From positions 4,030,001 to 4,094,000 of the forward strand of contig CBDCPM010000004.1 in the NCBI GenBank assembly GCA_965220265.1: a DNA stretch of 64,000 bases, read 5' to 3'. Positions 24,947 to 33,614 of the stretch are shown piece by piece. Both the position numbers and the translations under genes were made by a program. Origin of the DNA: Bin87 sp965220265 (GTDB lineage: Bacteria > Chloroflexota > Dehalococcoidia > Lucifugimonadales > UBA3495). The notes below the pieces were generated by a model. That model was given only the letters and a program-made list of their open reading frames with translations. It searched no databases and had not been told where the DNA came from. Position 1 is the stretch's first letter, and every line of letters begins with the position of its first letter.

Positions 24947-27769
24947 ATGCCTGACGATATCACCATCTCCATTGACGGGGTGGAAATCAAGACCCAGCCG
25001 GGGAAGATGGTGCTCGAAGCCGCCATCGACGCCGGGGTCTACGTGCCGTACCTGTGCTACCACTCAGGCATGAAACCCTTTGCGGCTTGCCGCATGTGCG
25101 TTGTCGCGGTTGATGGTGGCAGAGGCTTCCCGGCAGCTTGCACGCTCCCGGTTGCCGACGGCATGACCGTATGGAGCGAGACGCCCGACGTTATCGAGCT
25201 TCGCCGCTCCGTCATGCAGATGCTGATCGCCGAGCACCCTAACGGTTGCCTCACCTGCCACCGTGTCGACATCTGCGGACCCTCCGACGTTTGCCTGCGG
25301 CATGTCTCGGTGAACGACCGTTGCATCACTTGTCCCAAGAACGAGCGTTGCGAGTTCAAAGACACCGTGCGGTATCTGGGTATGGAGCTCGAATCGCCCA
25401 TGACCTATATATACCGCGACATCCCGCTGGAGGTTAGCGACCCGTTCTACGATCGTGACTACAATCTGTGTATCACCTGCGGTCGCTGTGTCAGGGCTTG
25501 CGAAGAAATCCGCGGCGATAATGCCATTTGCTTCACCGAGCGGTCAGGCAAAGCGTTGGTCGGCACGTCCTTTGGTACCTCTCTCTTGGAGTCGGGGTGC
25601 GAGTTCTGCGGCGCCTGTATCGACGTCTGTCCTGTGGGGGCGCTTACTGAACGCGAGGGCAAATGGGAGAAGCCTGCTCGGGTGGAACGCACCGTCTGTA
25701 CTCACTGTCCCGTGGGCTGTCAGATGAACCTCGAGATCAACGAGCAGGGACGGGTGATTCGCGCAATCCCCGAACTCAACTCTCCCTCCAACCGCGGCCA
25801 GGCTTGCTACAAAGGAAAGTTCGGCTTGGGCCATTTGACCAGTGGTCAGCGCTTGCGCCGTCCTATGATACGTCGCAACGGCCGCTTGGAAAACGCCACG
25901 TGGGACGAAGCCTTGGATTTGGTTGCGGAACGGCTCCGCCCCCACCGCTCCGGACACGGGTTCGGCTTGATCACCGCTCCGGATAGTACCAACGAGGAAC
26001 TCTACCTGGCCCAAAAATTCGCGCGTGTCGGAATGAACACTAACAACATCGACCATTCCGGTAACACGCAGCCCGCGCTCACTGGCGCCTTGGAAGATGT
26101 GCTCGGTTATCCAGGCGCTACCAACTCCATCTGGGACTTGGAAAAAGCCGGGTGCATCTTGGTGTTCAACACGAACGTGACTGAGAGCCACAACGTGGTC
26201 AGTGTCCCGATCAAGCGCGCCTCTCGCAACGGGACGCCTCTCATCGTCATTGACACGCGGGAAGTCGAGCTCACGCGATACGCCGATCTGTGGCTCCGCC
26301 CCGTGCCCGGCACCGAGTTGCTGCTTTTGGGCGCGATTCTAAAGACGGTACTTCAGGAAGGCATGATCCACGCCGAATGGCTGGTGGAGCATGCAGACAG
26401 CTACGATACCTTGACTTACGAACTGGAACGTCTGGACGACGACACCGTCGTCACCACAGGTGTTCCTCAAGAAGACATCGCCCGCGCCGCCAGGATGTAT
26501 GGTGCGGCGGATACGGGAGCCATAGTCTACGGCCTCGACAACTTGCCCACCGAAATCACCCGGGAATGCGTGGCCGCTTTAGCTACCCTGGCGTTGGTGA
26601 CCCGAAACGTGGACCGGACTGCCGGCGGCATATTCCCTATGCGACAAGGCGCGAACGGACAGGGCGCTATCGACGTAGGATGCCTGCCGGATCGTCTGCC
26701 GGGCGGAGCGCCGATGTTTGACGACGGTCACCGAGTCCGCGTGGAGGAAGCTTGGGGAGTACCATTGCCATCTTCAACCGGCATGAGCGCAGCCTCTATG
26801 CTCGAAGCAGCCGGAGATAGCATCAACGCAATGCTGCTCATCGGGGATAGCCCGAACTATTCCAACGGCCTGCTCGGTGGCAATTTGGCCGCGTTCGAGC
26901 GTCTCGAATTTCTCGCTGTGGTGGACACTTTCCTGTCGCCAATCGCTCAGATAGCGGATGTAGTCTTGCCTCGGGCCACTTTCGCGGAAAAAGACGGCAC
27001 GTTCACCAACTTGGAACGCCGCGTCCAACGGGTCAAGCCGGCGATCACCCTCCGAAATAATGATGCCATGCCGGAGGGCTGGATCTTCGACCAACTGGGT
27101 CGTCGAATGGACATCGCGGGTTTGGACTACGATGATCCCGCCCGGGTAATGGACGAAATAGCTTCAGCGGCACCGAACTACGGTGGTATCAGCTATCAGC
27201 GGTTGGCCCGGGAAACCGCGTTAGTGATGCAAACCGGCGTAGATGCCCCGAGGCCAACTCAGTTGCTGTACACCACCCGCGAAGAGCGCGGCATACAGTG
27301 GCCCTGCCCGACACCTGAAAGCCCTTCTACCCCAGTGTTGTACGCCGGCGGGTTCCCCAACGGACGAGCTGAGCCGGGGGCCCCTCGTTTCCGCGCCGCT
27401 GCGACGGCCTCTGCGGTCGATCTGCCCGCCATCCTCGCCCCAGGGCGTGTTCTGCTGCAGAGTGAAAAGGAAATCACCATCGAGACTGGGCAGCTAAATC
27501 ACATTGTGCGCGACGAGCAGGTGAATCTAAACCCAGCCGACGCAACCGCCTGGGGGATTTCCGACGACGCACCCGTTAGTGTTGTGACCGCCAGTAACCT
27601 GATCACCGGAGTGGCGCATTTTGACCCGGCTGTCCCACCGGGCGTCGTGTCGGTTACCACCTTGTTCGGTCAGTTGGCCGTCGAACTGCAGGCGTCCGAG
27701 GATACCAATCCGATGGCTCGTGTGCCCGGTTTGCATCTTGAACCGTGTCGAGTTGAATCGGTGATCTAA
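24947..27769 (+). CDS. NuoG/FdhA-like molybdopterin oxidoreductase subunit lacking the catalytic Cys/Sec
   Basis: This 940-residue subunit has, in order, a [2Fe-2S] domain (CYHSGMKPFAACRMC), a His-Cys cluster motif (HPNGCLTC), an additional CITCPKNERC motif, two [4Fe-4S] ferredoxin motifs (CITCGRCVRAC and CEFCGACIDVC), the MoCo-domain cluster (CTHCPVGC...C) and a C-terminal dinucleotide-binding domain. It is built like NAD-dependent formate dehydrogenase alpha or NuoG. Where formate dehydrogenases have a (C/U)H pair, this protein reads NNIDHSGNTQPAL, with Gln375 and Pro376. Formate oxidation is therefore unlikely. The real substrate, or a purely structural or electron-wiring role, is open. 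The ATG at 24947 follows AGGA. Confidence 0.85.
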   Translation: MPDDITISIDGVEIKTQPGKMVLEAAIDAGVYVPYLCYHSGMKPFAACRMCVVAVDGGRGFPAACTLPVADGMTVWSETPDVIELRRSVMQMLIAEHPNGCLTCHRVDICGPSDVCLRHVSVNDRCITCPKNERCEFKDTVRYLGMELESPMTYIYRDIPLEVSDPFYDRDYNLCITCGRCVRACEEIRGDNAICFTERSGKALVGTSFGTSLLESGCEFCGACIDVCPVGALTEREGKWEKPARVERTVCTHCPVGCQMNLEINEQGRVIRAIPELNSPSNRGQACYKGKFGLGHLTSGQRLRRPMIRRNGRLENATWDEALDLVAERLRPHRSGHGFGLITAPDSTNEELYLAQKFARVGMNTNNIDHSGNTQPALTGALEDVLGYPGATNSIWDLEKAGCILVFNTNVTESHNVVSVPIKRASRNGTPLIVIDTREVELTRYADLWLRPVPGTELLLLGAILKTVLQEGMIHAEWLVEHADSYDTLTYELERLDDDTVVTTGVPQEDIARAARMYGAADTGAIVYGLDNLPTEITRECVAALATLALVTRNVDRTAGGIFPMRQGANGQGAIDVGCLPDRLPGGAPMFDDGHRVRVEEAWGVPLPSSTGMSAASMLEAAGDSINAMLLIGDSPNYSNGLLGGNLAAFERLEFLAVVDTFLSPIAQIADVVLPRATFAEKDGTFTNLERRVQRVKPAITLRNNDAMPEGWIFDQLGRRMDIAGLDYDDPARVMDEIASAAPNYGGISYQRLARETALVMQTGVDAPRPTQLLYTTREERGIQWPCPTPESPSTPVLYAGGFPNGRAEPGAPRFRAAATASAVDLPAILAPGRVLLQSEKEITIETGQLNHIVRDEQVNLNPADATAWGISDDAPVSVVTASNLITGVAHFDPAVPPGVVSVTTLFGQLAVELQASEDTNPMARVPGLHLEPCRVESVI

Positions 27770-27936
27770 CGTGACGGGCATTATCGATCTATCGCTCAAC
27801 GAGCAACATTCTTAATGGATTGAGTGTGTACTGCGCGGCAGCCACCTGCCATGCCGAGTGCGTGACCGCCAACCAATCCGACTAAACCTCAATCCACCGA
27901 AAAGATGAGTGTGGCGGCGTGCTGAAGGGGTAAGAA
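27770..27936. other. Short intergenic region before the IS1380-like element
   Basis: No gene is visible. The left boundary of the insertion element probably lies here, but I could not identify matching terminal inverted repeats or a target duplication. Confidence 0.4.
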
Positions 27937-28001
27937 AGTGCTCCTGTGCTTCGGGGATAATGGTTTTGGAAACACAAAACCGACCCGAAACAAGGAGCAC
28001 T
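27937..28001 (+). promoter_or_regulatory. Long hairpin sequestering the transposase ribosome-binding site
   Basis: AGTGCTCCT...TTCGGG (27937-27955) pairs with ACCCGAA...AGGAGCACT (27983-28001). Inside it, GGTTTTG (27962-27968) pairs with CAAAACC (27975-27981). The transposase Shine-Dalgarno AAGGAG is in the right arm, paired with CTCCT, 7-12 bases before the ATG at 28008. Such 5' hairpins limit translation of transposases from read-through transcripts in several IS families. Confidence 0.6.
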
Positions 28002-28007
28002 CAATAG

Positions 28008-29339
28008 ATGCTACCACTTGACCATCCCGACCGCATCCAAATCACCTTTGATGACCACCGTTTGGTGGCCAATGCTGGGCTGATCCTTCCCACCACCTTG
28101 GCCCGCCACCTGGGCCTGCCCCAACTGGTTGACCGGCGCCTCGACCTGGGCAACGCCCCGGGCCGAGCCAACACCGGCGACAAGCTGCTGACCCTGGTGG
28201 CGTCGGCGCTGGCGGGCGGCGACTGCATTGACGACGCCGATGTGTTGCGCACTGGGGGGACCGCCTGGACCCTGGGCGGCACGGTCAAGGCGCCCTCCAC
28301 CCTGGGGACGTTCCTGGGCAGCTTCAGATGGGGCCATGTTCGCCAGCTGGATCGGGTGGGCCGGGAGTTGCTGGCCCAGGCCTGGTCGGCTGGAGCGGGA
28401 CCCGGCGACGGGCCGTTGACCATCGACCTGGACTCCACCATCTGCGAAACCTACGGACTGGCCAAGGAAGGGGCCGCCACCACAGCTATACCGGCCAGCG
28501 GGGCTATCACCCGCTGCTGGCCTGGGCCCGGACTACTGGGACCGGAACCGGCGACGTGCTGATGTCTCGGCTGCGCGAGGGCCGCGCCAACACCGTTCGC
28601 GGCGCCGCCCACTTCCTGCGTGAAACGGTGGGACGGGTGCCCTACGCCGGGGCCAGGGGACAACTCACGGTGCGGGCCGACCGCGGCTTCTACACCCATG
28701 CCATCGTCGGGGTGTGCAGAAGACGGATGTGCGCTACTCCATCACCGTCCGCCAGCACCAAAGCGTGCGGAACATCATCGAGGCGATACCCGAGGCGGAC
28801 TGGACGCCGATCCCTTACTGGATGGACGGCGCCGCCGACGCGGCGGAGACCAGCTACATCCCCTTTCAGAGTGAGCCCGACGCTGCACCGGTGCGGCTGA
28901 TCGTCCGAAGGGTGCAGCCCACGTCCGGTTCCCAGCTGGCCCTCTTCGCCGCCTACAGCTATCACGGCGGCATCACCGACCGGGACGGGGACCCCCTACT
29001 GGAGGCCGACCATCGCCGCCACGCCGAGATCGAGAATGCCATCCGAGACCTCAAGTACGGCGTCGGCCTGAACCATCTCCCCTCGGGCCGCTTCCCCGCC
29101 AACGCCGCTTGGCGGCCGTCCAGGCGATGGCTCACAACCTGGCACGCTGGACGGCGCGCATCGGTCTGGGCCAGCCGGTGGTGACCACCAAGACCCTGCG
29201 ACGGCGCTTCTTCTCCATGGCCGGACGGCTCACCCGCTCGGCGCGCCAACTCACTTTGCATCTGCCCCAGCGCTGGCCCTGGGAAAACCAGTTCAGTGGC
29301 GCCCTGGCACGGCTGCGAGCAATTCCACTCCCAGCCTGA
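28008..29339 (+). pseudogene. IS1380-family-like transposase, broken by three frameshifts
   Basis: The pieces together reconstruct one DDE transposase of about 440 residues. The N-terminal part contains GDGPLTIDLDSTICETYGLAKEG with the first catalytic Asp, then YTGQRGYHPLLAWAR, VRADRGFYTHAIVG with the second Asp, HRRHAEIENAIRDLKYGVG with the Glu, and the NLARW C-terminal region. The frame shifts near 28470, 28715 and 29110, each in the same direction (one base missing). It is therefore a decayed copy or carries assembly errors at GC-rich runs. It separates the NuoG-like gene from the flavoprotein reductase at 29636. Confidence 0.8.
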
Positions 29340-29635
29340 CGGCACCGCTGGTGTCAACGCCGACGGAGATCTGACCCACTCACCAGACTACCCGACCTCC
29401 TCGCAGACTTGCGCCAGGCTGGTCCCCGAGCGTCTCTTGCTGCACGCTACCCGGACAATTTCGCCCAGCATCGCCACCGCGGGCCGCCATCATCGTAGCT
29501 GTGTGCCAACCTCACGCCGCCCTCATCCCCATCTACTGGAATCGGGCCTGCCCCGTTCGCCTTCCCTTGCCCATCATCCCTGGTGGCAACGCCACGGCCC
29601 ATCGCTTCGGTGGATTCGGGATAAATGGAGCCAGA
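29340..29635. other. Gene-free stretch after the transposase
   Basis: About 300 bases with no supported gene. Open frames here are short and lack family character. The right end of the IS1380-like element should be in this stretch but no terminal repeat was found. Confidence 0.4.
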
Positions 29636-30385
29636 ATGACCACTTTCCCATCCACCACTGTGATTCGTCACCGCATTGCCAACTTGCCGCGGGCGCGGTT
29701 GGTGGAACGCACTGATTACACGGATGACCTGATGGTCATCAAAACGGAGCCTCAGGATTTCAACTTCGAGCCCGGTCAGTATTGCACTTTGGGCTTGGAC
29801 GACATCGAGCGAGCCTATTCGATCGTTTCCGCTCCGCACGAACCCCTGTTGGAGATTTTCGTCGAGTTGGTTCCCGACGGAGAACTGACCCCGAGGATGT
29901 GGCGGATGGAAATCGGCGACACCATGTCAATCCGCCCCCGGCCTAAAGGCCTGTTCTTGATGGATCCTTCGGCCACCCAGCACCTAATGTTGGGAACCGT
30001 CACCGGGACCGCCCCGTTCGTTAGCATCGTCCGGGATCACCTGCACTACGGTCGTGATGGGCACCATTTTTACGTGATAGAAGGGGCATCTTATCTGGAC
30101 GAATTCGTCTACGACGAAGAACTGGCTCAGTTGGCTGCTGCTCATCCGGACGTTGTGACGTTCGTTCCGGCAATCAGCCGTCCCACGGAAGAGCGCAACG
30201 CCGGCTGGGCAGGTGCGACCGGTCGCCTCAACAATATCGTGGCAGCGCATTTGGAGAAGTTCGGCCTGGACCGTTCCCAAACGTTGATCTACGCTTGCGG
30301 ACATCCCGGGATGATTGAAGCCGGCAGAGAAATCGTGACCAGCGATGGATGGCATTGGATTGAAGAGAGGTTTTGGAAGGAATAG
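29636..30385 (+). CDS. Ferredoxin/flavodoxin-NADP reductase-like FAD protein
   Basis: This 249-residue FNR-family flavoprotein has the FAD-binding RAYSIVSAP at about residue 61, the NAD(P)-binding LGTVTGTAPFVSIVRDH near 119, YACGHPGMIEAGREI near 220 and a terminal ERFWKE. Bacterial FNRs of this size move electrons between NADPH and ferredoxin or flavodoxin. The ATG at 29636 is preceded by GGAG. It follows the NuoEFG-like operon, now separated by an insertion element, so it may once have been its electron partner. That is inference. Confidence 0.88.
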   Translation: MTTFPSTTVIRHRIANLPRARLVERTDYTDDLMVIKTEPQDFNFEPGQYCTLGLDDIERAYSIVSAPHEPLLEIFVELVPDGELTPRMWRMEIGDTMSIRPRPKGLFLMDPSATQHLMLGTVTGTAPFVSIVRDHLHYGRDGHHFYVIEGASYLDEFVYDEELAQLAAAHPDVVTFVPAISRPTEERNAGWAGATGRLNNIVAAHLEKFGLDRSQTLIYACGHPGMIEAGREIVTSDGWHWIEERFWKE

Positions 30386-30697
30386 CCTCCACGGTCAGCC
30401 GGCGGATCGTATCGGGGCGAGCCATGGCTCGCCCCATGTTTATGACGCCAACATCCCATCCGCAGTCGACCCGGGGACCGTTGCGGTACGCATTGGCCGG
30501 CACGGCAAGACGGGAGTTCTGTCTAGAGCGCGGGCCGGGTCCATTAGACCTACGACTTTTAGACGCGAAGTTGTGGCGTTCCCCGACTGCAAATCGCTTG
30601 TCACATTGCCCGAAACATGGCAATCTTCCGTACACAATCCCAGCATCGCTATTGGCCGACGGCCGACCGCCCGCGATCTCGCTAAGAAAGGTATCTT
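30386..30697. other. Intergenic region with a terminator-like palindrome
   Basis: Apart from the palindrome listed separately, I see no gene or clear promoter in these 312 bases upstream of the MmgE/PrpD gene. Confidence 0.4.
30414..30435 (+). terminator. 22-bp perfect palindrome after the FNR-like gene
   Basis: GGGGCGAGCCA and TGGCTCGCCCC are perfectly complementary (hairpin with a small loop around CATG). It lies 29 bases after the stop codon at 30385. No long T-run follows. Confidence 0.55.
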
Positions 30698-32071
30698 ATG
30701 ACCACCATAGCCGAATACGTCGCCGATTACTCCGCCAATCTGCATTTCCGGGACATTCCAACCGACTCCGTCCATCTGCTCAAACGGATGATCATCGACA
30801 CCGTAGGCTGTGCCATTGGCGGCTATACGGCGGAGCCGAGCAAGATCGCACGCGACCTTGCCGGAGAAGTCACTGGACACCGCCGGCCCGTCACCATCAT
30901 CGGCAGCGGGTTGACCAGCAGCCCGGAACTAGCTACCTTCGCCAACGGGGTGATGATTCGATGCTTGGATTTCAACGATGGTTACACCACCCAAGAATCC
31001 GGCCACCCCAGCGACAGTATTGCTGCCACGCTCGCCGGTGCCGAGCTGGCAAGAGAGGGAGGTCGTCGTCTAATCACCGCGACTGCAGTGGCCTATGAAG
31101 CCTTCTGTCGTTTCGGCGACGCCTATAACATCAGGTCGCTCGGATTTGACCATGTTACCAATGGTGCAATCGCCAGTTCCGTTGGCGCCGCCCGTGCCAT
31201 GGGTCTGTCTGCGGGTCAGACTGAGCAGGCTCTGAACCTGGGGATCACCCCAAACCTGGCCTTGGGGCAAACCCGCGTCGGCGAACTTTCCCACTGGAAA
31301 GGTTGCGCCTATGCCAACGCCAGCCGCAACGCGGTGTTTGCAGCTCTTTTGGCCGAGCGCGGACTAACTGGCCCCGCCCCGATATTCGAGGGTGAGTTGG
31401 GCTTTTTCTCCGCCGTGACCAAAGAGCCGTACCAACTGCAACTTTTTGGCGGAGACCAAGGCCGGCCTTTCAAAGTCCACGAGTGCAACATCAAGCAGTT
31501 TGCTCTGGGCCTGTACTCACAAACTGTCGTCGAAGCCGCCTTGGACGCCCGTCGTCAGGTTTCCGGCTTCAACGTCGCTGACGTTGAGGACATTCACATC
31601 CGCACCCTGCAGAAAGCCATCGACATCATGGCCGGCGACGAGGAGAAGTATCACCCCAAGACCCGCGAGTCCGCCGACCACAGCATGCCCTACGCCACTG
31701 CAATCGCCCTGACCCACAACACCCTGAACCAGAGCCATTTTTCCGATGATCACATCAGCGACCCTGGCATTGCTGCACTGATCAGCCGGACCCGCATCGA
31801 GGCATCGGAAGAGGCGAACCGACGCGTACCCGAAGCCATGCTCTGCAACTTCGATCTGCGGATGAAAAACGGACAGACCTACAGCTCCGAGGTGGCCCAC
31901 TTCCGCGGTCACCATCTCAATCCCATGACGGACGCCGAGGTTGAGGTGAAGTACCGAGGTCTTTGCGAAAATCTGCTCTCTCCTCAACAGTCAGAGGAGT
32001 TGCTGGCCCGCTTGTGGCATATTGAAGACGAGACCGACATCGGCGACCTGCTACGTCTCACCCGCATTTAG
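30698..32071 (+). CDS. MmgE/PrpD family protein
   Basis: This 457-residue protein is full length for MmgE/PrpD, a family that includes 2-methylcitrate dehydratase and cis-aconitate decarboxylase relatives. Diagnostic segments are LKRMIIDTVGCAIGGY at about 27-42, RCLDFNDGYTTQESGHPSD near 88, the lid region HWKGCAYANASRNAVFAA, and KVHECNIKQFALGLYSQ. SAR202-like genomes carry many such genes of unknown substrate. It is followed by a strong hairpin and appears monocistronic. Confidence 0.9.
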   Translation: MTTIAEYVADYSANLHFRDIPTDSVHLLKRMIIDTVGCAIGGYTAEPSKIARDLAGEVTGHRRPVTIIGSGLTSSPELATFANGVMIRCLDFNDGYTTQESGHPSDSIAATLAGAELAREGGRRLITATAVAYEAFCRFGDAYNIRSLGFDHVTNGAIASSVGAARAMGLSAGQTEQALNLGITPNLALGQTRVGELSHWKGCAYANASRNAVFAALLAERGLTGPAPIFEGELGFFSAVTKEPYQLQLFGGDQGRPFKVHECNIKQFALGLYSQTVVEAALDARRQVSGFNVADVEDIHIRTLQKAIDIMAGDEEKYHPKTRESADHSMPYATAIALTHNTLNQSHFSDDHISDPGIAALISRTRIEASEEANRRVPEAMLCNFDLRMKNGQTYSSEVAHFRGHHLNPMTDAEVEVKYRGLCENLLSPQQSEELLARLWHIEDETDIGDLLRLTRI

Positions 32072-32084
32072 AAATCGGGAAACC

Positions 32085-32112
32085 GAAGGGGCTGTCGTTG
32101 GACAGCCCCTTC
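32085..32112 (+). terminator. Hairpin after the MmgE/PrpD gene
   Basis: GAAGGGGCTGTC and GACAGCCCCTTC form a perfect 12-bp stem with a GTTG loop, 14 bases after the stop codon. There is no T-run on either side, so it could serve both convergent genes. Confidence 0.65.
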
Positions 32113-32137
32113 GCATTATGGATTATGGCAGGTCGCC

Positions 32138-32560
32138 TTATGCGCCTAACCTGGTGCCGTCCGGGTAGGTGTAGCCTGATCGGTCGTCGTAGCCGCCTTT
32201 GGTCGGGAATATTTGTCGGTAAAGGCCTCTCGCCCGTTGCTTCACAACTCCGTTAGCCGCCTCTTTGGTTGGCGTGGGTTTGGCGTTCTGGTCCTTGTAA
32301 ATCTGCGATTTTAACGGGCTGTCATTTTCCAACTCCCAGATGCACAAGTAACGCATCACCCCGTTCGCCTGCCCGTCCTCTGGATCTAGCATGAACCGCC
32401 GGGCACTGACATACCCGGGGATGGACATCCGCTCTGGCAGGTGCTCCTCGTTGTACCATTTATTGAATACTTCATCGTCCGCCTCATCCACTTCCATCAT
32501 GACGACAAGCACGGTCGTCCCGATCTCCTGGTTAGCCCTCAGGCCGTTGCTGCTGGTCAT
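32138..32560 (-). CDS. EthD/DUF4286-like dimeric alpha-beta barrel protein
   Basis: This 140-residue protein looks like a ferredoxin-fold alpha/beta barrel. Its first strand is TTVLVVMMEVDEADDE, followed by the characteristic FNKWYNEEHLPERMSIPGY, where W-Y-x-E-H-L is typical of EthD-like domains. ARRFMLD and RYLCIWELE are the next strands. Such proteins bind small hydrophobic molecules or act as cofactor-free or heme-binding accessory enzymes. The start ATG at 32560 has a good AGGAGGAA upstream. It follows, on the minus strand, the NHL-repeat gene, but the order suggests separate transcription. Confidence 0.65.
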   Translation of the reverse strand: MTSSNGLRANQEIGTTVLVVMMEVDEADDEVFNKWYNEEHLPERMSIPGYVSARRFMLDPEDGQANGVMRYLCIWELENDSPLKSQIYKDQNAKPTPTKEAANGVVKQRARGLYRQIFPTKGGYDDRSGYTYPDGTRLGA

Positions 32561-32604
32561 AGTTCCTCCTGTGTACGTCTGCGCCCGTCAACCTGGGTGA
32601 TGGA

Positions 32605-33606
32605 TCATCCAATGACGTCCTGAAGCCAGCGATAGATCTGGACGCGGTGCCGGTAGCAGTCTGCCACGAACACCAACCCGTCTTCGCTTAGCGCAACCGC
32701 GGTGGGTCGATAGAACCGGCGCTTCAGTTCAATGTTTTGCGTCGCTTTGTTGAGTTTCTCCTCAATGTCCGGATTGGCGTCCAGGAAGGTTCTGGCCCAC
32801 CTGGAGGTCCCGGAGTGGCCGATCAGCGTGTCTATCACTTTTCCTGCGGCATCCAACACCTGCACTCGGTCGTTCCACCAGTCGCATACGTAAATACGTC
32901 CTACACCGTCCACCGCCAGTCCGTTCGGCCGTGAGAACCCGTCCCCTCCGTCCCTCCCGTCAAACTCGGCCAAGAAACGCCCGTCGGCGTCAAATTTCTG
33001 GATACGGTCGTTGCGCCAGTCAGAGACATACACCGTCCCCGCGGAGTCCACCGCGACGCCCCAGGGCATGTTGAACTGACCCAAGCCTGCCCCGTTTTCT
33101 CCCCACGTCGCCAGCGGATGTCCATCGGCCTTAAACCGCTGAATGCGATGGTTCAATGAATCCGCGATTACGAGCGTTCCGTCCGGAGCAAAAGCCATGC
33201 CAGACGGCCGGTTCATCTGTCCAAAATTGCTGCCAAATTCGCCCCAACAACCCAGAAACTCACCTTCCGCCGTAAATTTGGTGATCCGGTTATTGTTTTC
33301 GTCCGACAGATACAGGTTGCCGTCCGGCCCGAAAGTGATCGCCGTCACCCAGATGAACTGCCCAGGCGCTTCTCCCCAGCCGCAAAACTCTCCTACGTGG
33401 TCCCCTTCAATGCTACAGCGAGTTACTCGCACCGCCTCTGGTTGGTTCGGATTCGCCCGGCTGGCTACGTGCAACAGTCCGTCCGGACCTAGCGCCAACG
33501 AAACTGGCCCGCTAAATCCAGGCCCGCCACCAGACAAAAGGCCGATCACATCGTAATACTGGTACAGCCGCGAAACCGACAGTGGGTGTTCAACAATAGT
33601 GGTCAT
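32605..33606 (-). CDS. NHL-repeat beta-propeller protein
   Basis: This 333-residue protein consists of about six NHL repeats, e.g. AITFGPDGNLYLSDENNNRI, MAFAPDGTLVIADSLNHRI, VAVDSAGTVYVSDWRNDRI and LAVDGVGRIYVCDWWNDRV, and so a six-bladed propeller. No signal peptide or other domain is seen. NHL propellers bind proteins, RNA or ligands, and some are lyases or lactonases. The ATG at 33606 lies 8 bases after the stop of the acyl-CoA dehydrogenase-like gene, so they are probably translationally coupled. An in-frame upstream start at 33651 would overlap that gene. Confidence 0.88.
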   Translation of the reverse strand: MTTIVEHPLSVSRLYQYYDVIGLLSGGGPGFSGPVSLALGPDGLLHVASRANPNQPEAVRVTRCSIEGDHVGEFCGWGEAPGQFIWVTAITFGPDGNLYLSDENNNRITKFTAEGEFLGCWGEFGSNFGQMNRPSGMAFAPDGTLVIADSLNHRIQRFKADGHPLATWGENGAGLGQFNMPWGVAVDSAGTVYVSDWRNDRIQKFDADGRFLAEFDGRDGGDGFSRPNGLAVDGVGRIYVCDWWNDRVQVLDAAGKVIDTLIGHSGTSRWARTFLDANPDIEEKLNKATQNIELKRRFYRPTAVALSEDGLVFVADCYRHRVQIYRWLQDVIG

Positions 33607-33614
33607 TCTGGTCT

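Noticed and set aside
24947..27769. Canonical NAD-dependent formate dehydrogenase alpha subunit
   Set aside because: The overall architecture fits, but the catalytic Cys/Sec and adjacent His are replaced by Gln-Pro, so I call it FdhA/NuoG-like of unknown substrate.
29340..29635. C-terminal remnant of another gene after the IS1380-like element
   Set aside because: A short frame (LLADLRQAGPRASLAARYPD) looks protein-like but is too short and unrecognised to support.
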